Source: Flavobacteriaceae bacterium (GTDB lineage: Bacteria > Bacteroidota > Bacteroidia > Flavobacteriales > Flavobacteriaceae). From it: a stretch of DNA of 34,529 nt. The DNA is taken from NCBI GenBank assembly GCA_002700465.1, contig PADT01000016.1:1-34529 (forward strand). The letters run 5' to 3'. The translations under genes and the position numbers were made by a program. Position 1 is the first letter of the stretch. Every line of letters starts with the position of its first letter. The notes beneath the pieces are model-generated. The model saw only the letters and a program-made list of their open reading frames with translations. It had not been told where the DNA came from and made no database searches. Positions 17,562 to 25,304 of the stretch are shown piece by piece.

Positions 17562-18748
17562 TCGTATAATAAATATTTTACTCTGATATTATTAAATTTT
17601 TTCAGATCACTTTTCCAGCTTTTTTTAATCTGTTTTTCATTTTTACCCTCTATTATTTGTTTTTTTAAATCATATGTCCCTGCAAGTTTATTAAAGCTTT
17701 CTAAGAAAAAAGAAGTTTTATTTTTAGAATTATTGTAGGCTAATATTAACCATTTTAAGTTTATTTCATTTAGTTTTTCATATTTCCTTAAATCTAATCC
17801 ATAGCACTTAGAATTAATGTGTTTAGGATATTTTGCGCCAGGCATCGACTTGGGTGTAAATGTAAAATCATAATTCTCCCAATTTGGATTTCCAATTACT
17901 TGAAATTGTAAATTTGTTCCACGGCCTACACTTACATTAGTACCTTCAAACAAACACAGACTAGGGTATAGGTTAATCGATTTGTGGTTTGGTAGATTTG
18001 GAGATGGTTTAACAGGAAGATTATAAGTGATATATCTGTTATAATTCTTCATTTGAATTATTTTTAAATCACATTTAACGTTACTTTCTAACCAACCTTC
18101 ATTATTTATCATTAACGCATATTCTCCAATTGTCATTCCATGTACTATTGGAACTGGGTGCATGCCAATGAAACTTTTCAAATCCAATTTTCTTAAAGGT
18201 CCATCAACGTAATGACCATTTGGATTAGGTCTGTCAAAAACTATTAATTTAATATTATTTTCTGCAGCAGCTTCCATTACGTAATGAAGAGTAGATATAT
18301 AAGTGTAAAATCTTGCTCCTACATCTTGAATGTCAAAAATTATAACATCTAATCCTTTTAGCTGTTTGTTTGTTGGTTTTTTATTTTTTCCATACAGGGA
18401 AATTATTTTAATTCCAGTTTTTGGATCAATATTATTATTAATTAATTCTCCCGCATCTGCTTCTCCTCTAAACCCGTGTTCTGGGGAAAAAATTCTTTTG
18501 ATTCCAATTTTTAAGGAAATTAGTGAATCAACTGTATGAGTATATTTTCCTTTTTTATTTTCTATTAGGGATGTGTGATTTCCGACGAATCCTACGTTTA
18601 AATTAATTAAATCTTCAATATAATCGTTGGTTTGATTTGCTCCAATGCCATGATAGTTTATGTCTTGAGAAAAAGAAAAGTTACATAATACATTAAATAT
18701 TAAAAAAAAAGTAATTTTATGTATTGCTAAATGTAATTTCATAGACAT
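17558..18748 (-). CDS. NamZ-like exo-beta-N-acetylmuramidase (DUF1343)
   Basis: A secreted protein of the DUF1343 family, whose characterised member NamZ (GH171) removes N-acetylmuramic acid from peptidoglycan fragments. A signal peptide is evident (IHKITFFLIFNVLCNFSFSQ). Family blocks are VGFVGNHTSLI, RIFSPEHGFRGEADAGE (near 85-102), VIIFDIQDVGARFYTYIS, IVFDRPNPNGH, PIVHGMTIGEYALMIN and GTNVSVGRGTNLQFQVIG. 394-396 residues, near full family length. Two starts are possible: ATG at 18748, which overlaps the ATG of the divergent permease in a shared CATG, or ATG at 18742 (MKLHLAIHK). Function is inferred from the family. Suggests peptidoglycan recycling in the periplasm. Confidence 0.88.
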   Translation of the reverse strand: MSMKLHLAIHKITFFLIFNVLCNFSFSQDINYHGIGANQTNDYIEDLINLNVGFVGNHTSLIENKKGKYTHTVDSLISLKIGIKRIFSPEHGFRGEADAGELINNNIDPKTGIKIISLYGKNKKPTNKQLKGLDVIIFDIQDVGARFYTYISTLHYVMEAAAENNIKLIVFDRPNPNGHYVDGPLRKLDLKSFIGMHPVPIVHGMTIGEYALMINNEGWLESNVKCDLKIIQMKNYNRYITYNLPVKPSPNLPNHKSINLYPSLCLFEGTNVSVGRGTNLQFQVIGNPNWENYDFTFTPKSMPGAKYPKHINSKCYGLDLRKYEKLNEINLKWLILAYNNSKNKTSFFLESFNKLAGTYDLKKQIIEGKNEKQIKKSWKSDLKKFNNIRVKYLLYD

Positions 18749-19979
18749 GAATTTTGAATCATATATGGCTAAAAGATTTATAAAATCAAAGCCATATAAA
18801 AATACCGTTTCATCTCCAATAATAAAAATATCAATATTATCAATTGTAATCGGTATTGTGATGATGATTATTTCTATATCATCAAGTGTTGGTTTACAGA
18901 AAACTATAGAATCTAAGGTTTCTTCTTTTTTTGGTCATGTATCAGTGTCAAACTTTGAGAATAACTCTTCTTTTTCATCAATAAACCCTTTGAACAGCGA
19001 TTTTGATTATACTTTATTAAACACTAACTATAGTATTAAATATTTTGATAAAGTAGCTTATAAATCTGCTTTGATTATTAAAAATAATAGTTTTGAAGGG
19101 GTTGTTTTAAAAGGAATAGAGGCAGATTTTAATTGGGAAAATTTTTCAAACTATATTACAAAAGGAAGAGTACCTTCTTTTGAAAAGAATATATCAAATG
19201 AGGTGATAATTTCTGAAAATCTATCAAAAAAATTATTAATTAATTTAGATGATAAATTTAAAACTACTTTCTTTAAATCAAATTCAAGATCCGTTCCTAA
19301 TGAGAGAATTTTTAAGGTTGTAGGAATTTATAGTTCTGGACTTATTGAATTTGATGAAACGTATTTTTTTGGAGATATAAGGCATATTCAAAAAATGAAT
19401 AAGTGGAATAATGATGAGTTTGGAAGTGTCGAGATATTTCTAAAAAAATATTCTTACACTAATGATGTTTCTGTTGATTTATATAATCAAACATCAACTG
19501 AAACTAGTGTAATGTCAATTAATGAAAAGTTTCCAGAAATTTTTAATTGGATGTCTTTATTTGACTTTAATGTTTTATTAATAATAATCATTATGATTCT
19601 TGTAGGTGGTATCAATATGATTACGGCTCTTTTAGTTACTGTTTTAGAAAAAACAACAGTTATTGGTATTCTTAAAACTATTGGAGCTTCTAACAAATCA
19701 GTTAGATCTATATTTTTAATTAATGGAACTTATTTAATTGGTTTAGGCTTATTAATTGGAAATTTTATTGGTATTGGATTAATATTCTTTCAGAATCTTA
19801 CAGGATTTATCAAATTAGATCCTCAAACTTACTATGTATCTGAGTTTCCATTTGATTTTAATTTTATATCACTTGTAATTTTGAATTTAGGAGTATTGTT
19901 TTTTTGTTTTTTGATGTTAATAATTCCATCCTATATTATTACTAGAATCTCTCCCTCTAGTTCAATTAGAACTAAATAA
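18747..19979 (+). CDS. FtsX/LolE-like ABC transporter permease
   Basis: A 410-residue inner-membrane protein of the FtsX-like (MacB/LolC/E type) permease family. After a short cytoplasmic N-terminus (YMAKRFIKSKPYKNTVSSPI) comes the first membrane helix (SILSIVIGIVMMIISISS, residues 28-45), a large periplasmic domain (about 60-265), and three C-terminal helices: one in LLIIIIMILVGGINMITALL, one around NGTYLIGLGLLIGNFIGI and one in LVILNLGVLFFCFLMLII. The cytoplasmic coupling region VLEKTTVIGILKTIGASN lies between them, as in LolC/E. No ATPase or partner gene is adjacent, so the substrate is unknown; lipoprotein release is possible. It starts in a CATG shared with the divergent NamZ gene. Confidence 0.85.
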   Translation: MNFESYMAKRFIKSKPYKNTVSSPIIKISILSIVIGIVMMIISISSSVGLQKTIESKVSSFFGHVSVSNFENNSSFSSINPLNSDFDYTLLNTNYSIKYFDKVAYKSALIIKNNSFEGVVLKGIEADFNWENFSNYITKGRVPSFEKNISNEVIISENLSKKLLINLDDKFKTTFFKSNSRSVPNERIFKVVGIYSSGLIEFDETYFFGDIRHIQKMNKWNNDEFGSVEIFLKKYSYTNDVSVDLYNQTSTETSVMSINEKFPEIFNWMSLFDFNVLLIIIIMILVGGINMITALLVTVLEKTTVIGILKTIGASNKSVRSIFLINGTYLIGLGLLIGNFIGIGLIFFQNLTGFIKLDPQTYYVSEFPFDFNFISLVILNLGVLFFCFLMLIIPSYIITRISPSSSIRTK

Positions 19980-19985
19980 AGAAAT

Positions 19986-20021
19986 TTACATTAATGTAAT
20001 AAGCATGTATATTATTACATT
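19986..20021. repeat. Overlapping inverted repeats, operator-like, before the CBS-like gene
   Basis: TTACATTAATGTAA (19986-19999) is a perfect 14-bp palindrome. Its right part also belongs to a second inverted repeat: AATGTAATAA (19993-20002) and TTATTACATT (20012-20021), 10 bp perfect, 9 nt apart. Together they place three TTACATT/AATGTAA half-sites in 36 bp, the last overlapping the putative -7 box TACATTTG. No T run follows in the plus direction, so an intrinsic terminator is less likely than a protein-binding site. Confidence 0.6.
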
Positions 20022-20023
20022 TG
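20016..20023 (+). promoter_or_regulatory. Putative -7 box (TAnnTTTG) of the CBS-like/DpaL unit
   Basis: TACATTTG matches the consensus and ends 9 nt before the ATG at 20033. An in-frame TTG at 20021 falls inside this box and is therefore an unlikely start. TTAA at 19991-19994 is a weak -33 candidate at 21-nt spacing. The box overlaps an inverted repeat arm, so a regulator bound there would block the promoter. Confidence 0.5.
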
Positions 20024-20032
20024 CAAAGCTTT

Positions 20033-21016
20033 ATGAATTATTATAAAAACATTTTAGAAACAATTGGGAATACCCCTCTTATTAAATTAAATAATTTAAC
20101 AAAGAATATAGATGCTCTAGTTTTGGCAAAAGTTGAGTTCTTTAACCCTGGTAGTTCAATTAAAGATAGAATGGCTTTAAAAATGATTGAAGACGCTGAA
20201 AATGATGGTCGTTTGAAACCTGGATATACTATTGTTGAGGGAACCTCTGGGAATACAGGCATGGGCTTAGCATTAGCTGCTATAGTTAAAGGATATAAAT
20301 TAATATGTGTCTCAACGGATAAACAATCAAAAGAAAAATTTGATGTTTTAAAAGCTGTGGGAGCTAAAGTTGTTGTTTGTCCAACGAACGTAAAGCCTGA
20401 AGATCCAAAATCTTACTATTCAACTGCAAAAAGAATCGGAGAAGAAACGCCTAATTCTTGGTATGTTAATCAATATGATAATCCTTCAAATTCACTTGCC
20501 CATTATGAGACTACAGGACCTGAAATATGGGACCAAACAGATGGTAAAATAACACATTTTGTAGTTGGAGTTGGTACTGGTGGAACAATTTCTGGTGTAG
20601 CGAAATTTTTAAAAGAAAAAAATCCACAAATTAAAATTTGGGGAATTGATACATACGGATCTGTTTTTAAAAAATATCATGAAACTGGAATTTTTGATCA
20701 AAATGAAATATACCCTTACATTACAGAGGGAATAGGTGAGGATATTTTACCTAAAAATGTAAATTTTGATTTAATAGATGGATTTGAAAAAGTAACTGAT
20801 GAAGATGCTGCAATTTATACTAGAAAATTAGCTAAACAAGAAGGTATTTTTGCTGGTAACTCATGTGGAGCAGCTGTTAAAGGTGTCCTTCAATTAAAAC
20901 ATAATTTTAAAAAAAATGATGTTGTTGTAGTTTTACTTCATGATTCAGGAAGTCGATATATAGGAAAAATATATAATGATGAATGGATGAAAAAAAATGG
21001 TTTTAGCTTAGATTAA
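20033..21016 (+). CDS. Cystathionine beta-synthase-like / cysteine synthase family PLP enzyme
   Basis: A fold-type II PLP enzyme of 327 residues catalysing a beta-replacement on serine or O-acetylserine. The Schiff-base lysine is K44 in NPGSSIKDRMAL, the substrate loop is TSGNTG (71-76), and the PLP-phosphate loop is GVGTGGTISG. Segments such as NSWYVNQYDNPSN, LAHYETTGPEIW, EGIGEDILP and the ending DEWMKKNGF resemble the catalytic core of cystathionine beta-synthase more than CysK, but the regulatory CBS and heme domains are absent. I prefer the ATG at 20033 over TTG 20021. It overlaps the next gene by 1 bp (TAATG), so the two PLP enzymes are coupled. Cystathionine, cysteine or diaminopropionate synthesis are all possible. 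Confidence 0.85.
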   Translation: MNYYKNILETIGNTPLIKLNNLTKNIDALVLAKVEFFNPGSSIKDRMALKMIEDAENDGRLKPGYTIVEGTSGNTGMGLALAAIVKGYKLICVSTDKQSKEKFDVLKAVGAKVVVCPTNVKPEDPKSYYSTAKRIGEETPNSWYVNQYDNPSNSLAHYETTGPEIWDQTDGKITHFVVGVGTGGTISGVAKFLKEKNPQIKIWGIDTYGSVFKKYHETGIFDQNEIYPYITEGIGEDILPKNVNFDLIDGFEKVTDEDAAIYTRKLAKQEGIFAGNSCGAAVKGVLQLKHNFKKNDVVVVLLHDSGSRYIGKIYNDEWMKKNGFSLD

Positions 21017-22134
21017 TGAATGATTTTATTATTAATAATTGCTCAAATAAATTAGATAATAATCTTTCACATTCAATACTCAAAAATAGCAAATCTTATA
21101 AATTTCACACCAAGCAACATTACTACAATAAGACCCCACTTGTTCAATTAAATTCTTTATCTAATCATTTATGCCTGAACAACATCCATATTAAAGATGA
21201 ATCAAATAGATTTGATTTAGATGCTTTTAAAGTTTTGGGTTCAACTTACGCACTTTATGAGATTTTAATAAAAAACTCTAACATTGATGTATTTTGTACG
21301 GCAACAGATGGTAATCATGGGAAAGGCTTAGCGTGGGCTGCTCAACAATTCAATAAAAAAGTAATTATTTTTGTACCAAGAGATACGTCAAAAAATAGAA
21401 TTAAGGCTATTAAATCTTATAATGCGATTGTATATCAGCTTGATTTAAATTATGAAGAAACCTGTTTGTATGCATCTAACAAATGTGATGAAAATGGCTG
21501 GCAGTTGGTTCAAGATGCCTCATGGGAAAATTATGAAGAAATTCCATCTCTAATTATGTCTGGTTATTTAACTCATTTTAAGGAAATTGAGTTCCCAACT
21601 AATAGTAATTTTAAATCTAAATTTGATATAATTTTTTTACAATGTGGAGTTGGAAGTTGGGCTGCTTCTTGTATTTGGTATTATTTAAATCATTACAAGG
21701 AACATCGTCCAAAAATAGTTTTAGTTGAGCCTGAAGAATCGTGTGGTGTTTTTGAATCTTTTAAAAATGGTGATAGGATGACTCCCAATACTTCATTTAA
21801 TACTATTATGGCTGGTTTGAACTGTGGAATTCCTTCCAAAAACGCTTGGGAAATTATTAAGATTGGATGTGATGCTGTTATTAAAATATCTGATGAAGAA
21901 GTTAAGAAAGCGATGAGACAATTATATAATCCAATCGGAAATGATATAAAAATAATTTCAGGGGAATCTGGTGCAGCTGGTTTAGCTGGATTAATTAAAG
22001 TTTTAGACTTTGAAAAATCTAATGATTTAAAAAAACATCTTAATTTAAATCAAGATTCAAAAATTCTTTTGTTTAATACTGAGGGTGCTACAGACCCAGA
22101 TAATTTTAATAAAATTGTATCAAAATTTAATTAA
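21016..22134 (+). CDS. dpaL: Diaminopropionate ammonia-lyase
   Basis: A fold-type II PLP enzyme that cleaves 2,3-diaminopropionate to pyruvate and two ammonia. The family signatures are clear: YNKTPLVQLNSLS, IKDESNRFDLDAFKVLGSTY with the PLP lysine K72, then TATDGNHGKGLAWAAQ (catalytic Asp98), VQDASWENYEEIP and QCGVGSWAASCI, and near the end GESGAAGLAG. At 372 residues it is somewhat shorter than the E. coli YgeX protein (about 398), mainly because of a shorter segment between K72 and D98. It is translationally coupled to the CBS-like gene (1-bp overlap). The 3' end overlaps the convergent M28 peptidase by 8 bp (TTAATTAA). Confidence 0.92.
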   Translation: MNDFIINNCSNKLDNNLSHSILKNSKSYKFHTKQHYYNKTPLVQLNSLSNHLCLNNIHIKDESNRFDLDAFKVLGSTYALYEILIKNSNIDVFCTATDGNHGKGLAWAAQQFNKKVIIFVPRDTSKNRIKAIKSYNAIVYQLDLNYEETCLYASNKCDENGWQLVQDASWENYEEIPSLIMSGYLTHFKEIEFPTNSNFKSKFDIIFLQCGVGSWAASCIWYYLNHYKEHRPKIVLVEPEESCGVFESFKNGDRMTPNTSFNTIMAGLNCGIPSKNAWEIIKIGCDAVIKISDEEVKKAMRQLYNPIGNDIKIISGESGAAGLAGLIKVLDFEKSNDLKKHLNLNQDSKILLFNTEGATDPDNFNKIVSKFN

Positions 22135-23461
22135 ATACATCTTTTGGAAATACTATGATACTTTCTTGATTATTAGTGCCAACGCTGGAAACTCCAAATA
22201 AAAAATTATCTATAACTATTCCATTTAAAGTAAATTCATTAGTATCACCAACAAACCTGCTGTTTTCCCAATAAGCTGAGGTGGTTTTTCTCCAATATAT
22301 TTTATAACCTAATATTTTAGAGTTTTTTGGGTTTTCCCATTTAAGTTTAGTAGAAGGTTTTACTGCTCCTCCAATTTTTACATTTTTTGGTTCTTCAGGA
22401 CTCCAACCTAAGCTTGCTAAATTTATTGCATTTACTGCTGTTAATTTTTTTGCATATTTGAAATTAACTCCAGAAATAACATCACCATATTCAATACCAT
22501 TTTCAGTTCTAATATCTTGATGTTGTCTATTGTAATTTTCGTGAGCCTCCATTATTCTCACTCCAGCATATCCTAAATCATTAAATGGTCTGTGATGACC
22601 CCCTCTTCCAAATCTATCTAATCTGTATATCATCATTGGATTCATTTCTGGCATATACTTGCGAACAGTGTTATGAATATATCTTGCTAGTTGTCTTGAA
22701 TTTCCATCAACTTCTCCACCATAAAACCTTCTTCTTTTAATAGAAACTTCTGATTCATTAGCTGGAGTGGGTTCAGAGAATATTCTAAAACTTAAATTAT
22801 CAATTACTCCGTCTACACCTTCAATATTTCCAATCATATCATTATTTAATATTCCAATAATTTCCCAATTATTTTTTTTAGCGTAATTAGCTAATCCAGC
22901 ACCCCCATATAGACCTTGTTCTTCTCCAGATAACCCTACGTATATAATACTATTATCAAATTTATACTTACTTAATACTCTTGCTGCTTCAATTACCCCA
23001 GCCATTCCGGAGGCATTATCATTTGCACCAGGTGAGAGTGAAGTGTAGTTGTTAGGATCACTGACTCTACTATCAATATCACCACTCATAATTATGTATC
23101 TGTTAGGATTTACTAATCCTCTTTGAATAGCAATTACATTATTAATCCAAACATCTTTGATTAACCTTCTTTTGTTTTTTATGAAATAATTTTTTTGATA
23201 AAAAACCTCTAAGCAATTATTGCAATTTGAGGAAATATCTTTAAAAGACTTCTTTATCCATCTTCTTGCTGCGCCAATTCCAGTTGTAATTGATAAAGTG
23301 TCACTTAATGTGTGCCTTGTTCCAAATGACACTAGTTTTTTAATATCACTTTCAATTCTATTTTCGGAAATTGAATCGATAATATTGTAATAATTTTCTT
23401 CGCTTTGCGAATAACACAATGAGGTAAAAATTAAAATAGGTATGATTTTGAAATAATTCAT
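22127..23461 (-). CDS. Secreted M28-family metallopeptidase with C-terminal beta domain
   Basis: A 444-residue exported protein: signal peptide FKIIPILIFTSLCYSQ, a peptidase M28 (aminopeptidase-type, two-zinc) domain at about 35-350, and a fibronectin-III-like C-terminal segment beginning at PKNVKIGGAVKPSTKLKWEN. Metal-site landmarks are SGDIDSRVSDP, SPGANDNASGMAGVIEAA, VGLSGEEQGLYGG, NNDMIGN and a late His in the HHRPFND or EAHENYNRQHQD region. The first ligand position, usually His in SGHxDS, is Asp here. It follows the acyl-CoA dehydrogenase by 31 nt on the same strand and may be read through from that operon, though its role is unrelated. Confidence 0.88.
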   Translation of the reverse strand: MNYFKIIPILIFTSLCYSQSEENYYNIIDSISENRIESDIKKLVSFGTRHTLSDTLSITTGIGAARRWIKKSFKDISSNCNNCLEVFYQKNYFIKNKRRLIKDVWINNVIAIQRGLVNPNRYIIMSGDIDSRVSDPNNYTSLSPGANDNASGMAGVIEAARVLSKYKFDNSIIYVGLSGEEQGLYGGAGLANYAKKNNWEIIGILNNDMIGNIEGVDGVIDNLSFRIFSEPTPANESEVSIKRRRFYGGEVDGNSRQLARYIHNTVRKYMPEMNPMMIYRLDRFGRGGHHRPFNDLGYAGVRIMEAHENYNRQHQDIRTENGIEYGDVISGVNFKYAKKLTAVNAINLASLGWSPEEPKNVKIGGAVKPSTKLKWENPKNSKILGYKIYWRKTTSAYWENSRFVGDTNEFTLNGIVIDNFLFGVSSVGTNNQESIIVFPKDVFN

Positions 23462-23492
23462 ACCTAAATTTAATATAAAAACTTTTAATTTA

Positions 23493-25295
23493 TTAAAAAC
23501 AATATTTGTTTTCTTCTTTTAGTTTGTCTGCAATACTATTCTTTAATTTAATAACGTTTGGATATTCGTAATATTTTGTAAATCTTTTTAGCCCCATCAA
23601 TAATCCTTTTTGTTCATCTCCTGAAGCAAAAGATACTATCACTTCTTTTCCTTTTGATTGTATAATATCCACAGCTTTATATAGATATAACTGAGTCATA
23701 GCAATTTGGTTAGTTTGAGTTTCTCTTCCAAGTCTATTACAATTTTTTTCAGTTCTTAGAAGTGCAGACTCTGTCATGTATATTTCAATTAGTATATCTG
23801 AAACTGCTAACAACATTTGTTGATGCTCTTCAAGTTTTTCTCCGAATTTTTTTATTCCAGCACCAGCCAACATTAAAAACACCTTTTTAAGATTTTTTAA
23901 TATTAATTTTTCTTGAGCAAATAGTTTAGTTAAATCAGGCACTTCAAATGATGGAATTCCCATCAATTCATCAGCTACTTTAGTAGCAGGATTGATAAAA
24001 TCAATATGACCTTTCATTCCTTTTTTGATTAGCATTCCAACGCTTAACATTCTATTTATTTCATTAGTACCCTCATATATTCTACCGATTCTACAATCTC
24101 TCCATGCACCTTCCATTGGGGTTTCTGCTGAAAAGCCCATCCCACCGAACACTTGAATACCTTCATCAGCAATATTCTGCATATCTTCACTTATAGCTAC
24201 TTTTAACAGTGAACATTCTATAGCGTACTCTTCTACACCTTTAAGCTCTGATTCCTGAAAGCTATTACCACTTTCATGTCTAATCTTAATTCGATCCTCA
24301 ATATCCTTAGCAGCTCTGTATGTTGCTGATTCACCAACGTAAGTATCTGTGGCCATTGTAGCAATTTTTTCTTTTATGGCTTCAAAATCAATAATTTTTG
24401 TATTAAATTGAATTCTTTCGCTTGCATATTGCACAGCATATGATGTCACTCTTTTTTGCGCATCTAAGCAAGCTGCTGCTAATTTTATTCTACCTACATT
24501 TAAAGAGTTTACTGCTATTTTAAAACCACTTCCTCTTTCTGAAAGCATATTTTCAACTGGTACTTTTGTTTCATTGAAAAATACTTGTCTAGTTGAAGAT
24601 GAATGTATACCTAGTTTTTTTTCCTCATCACCCAACGTAATTCCATTATTAGATTCGTTAGGTACTATAAAACCTGTTATGTTCTTGTCATCATCAATTC
24701 TTGCAAAAACAATGAACAATTTTGCAAATCCAGCATTTGAAATCCACATTTTTTGACCTGTAATTTTATAATGAGTTCCATCCTCACTTAAAACTGCTTT
24801 TGTTTTTCCACTATTAGCATCTGATCCAGCACTTGGCTCAGTCAAACAATACGATCCAAATATTTCTCCACTGGCAAGTTGTGGAACAAACTTTTTATTT
24901 TGTTCTTTATTTCCATAAAGAACTATTGGCATTGTTCCAATTCCTGTATGTGCTCCAAATGCTGTTGATAAAGAACCTACAGCTCCTGAAATAGTTTCAC
25001 ATACTAACATTGTTGAAACAAATCCCATTCCCATACCTCCATACTCTTCCGGAACTGCTACGCCTAAAAAGCCTAGATCTCCAGCTTTTTTCATAATATC
25101 TTCAGTTAATTTATAATCTTTATTTTCAAATCTCTCACGATGAGGCATAACTTCTTTATCGATAAAATCTGAAACGGCTTGCTTCATCATTAGTTGTTCC
25201 TCAGAAAAATCCTCTGGTGAAAAGACATTTTCACATTCAGTTTCTTTAATTATAAATTCGCCTCCTCTAGTTATATTTTTTTCATTTGTACTCAT
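23493..25295 (-). CDS. Acyl-CoA dehydrogenase (long form)
   Basis: FAD-dependent acyl-CoA dehydrogenase, first step of fatty-acid beta-oxidation. The 600-residue length, with about 180 residues beyond the classic 380-400-residue domain, resembles very-long-chain enzymes. Residues about 25-150 form the N-terminal helical domain (LGVAVPEEYGGMGMGFVSTM). YCLTEPSAGSDANSG and WISNAGFAKLFIVFARI bind FAD, and the catalytic Glu is in RIYEGTNEINRM (near 413). The C-terminal helical extension ends KLKEENKYCF. It follows the thiolase gene by 9 nt and is the last beta-oxidation gene of the marR-fadB-fadA operon; the electron-transfer flavoprotein genes are not in the window. Confidence 0.95.
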   Translation of the reverse strand: MSTNEKNITRGGEFIIKETECENVFSPEDFSEEQLMMKQAVSDFIDKEVMPHRERFENKDYKLTEDIMKKAGDLGFLGVAVPEEYGGMGMGFVSTMLVCETISGAVGSLSTAFGAHTGIGTMPIVLYGNKEQNKKFVPQLASGEIFGSYCLTEPSAGSDANSGKTKAVLSEDGTHYKITGQKMWISNAGFAKLFIVFARIDDDKNITGFIVPNESNNGITLGDEEKKLGIHSSSTRQVFFNETKVPVENMLSERGSGFKIAVNSLNVGRIKLAAACLDAQKRVTSYAVQYASERIQFNTKIIDFEAIKEKIATMATDTYVGESATYRAAKDIEDRIKIRHESGNSFQESELKGVEEYAIECSLLKVAISEDMQNIADEGIQVFGGMGFSAETPMEGAWRDCRIGRIYEGTNEINRMLSVGMLIKKGMKGHIDFINPATKVADELMGIPSFEVPDLTKLFAQEKLILKNLKKVFLMLAGAGIKKFGEKLEEHQQMLLAVSDILIEIYMTESALLRTEKNCNRLGRETQTNQIAMTQLYLYKAVDIIQSKGKEVIVSFASGDEQKGLLMGLKRFTKYYEYPNVIKLKNSIADKLKEENKYCF

Positions 25296-25304
25296 AATAA
25301 TATT

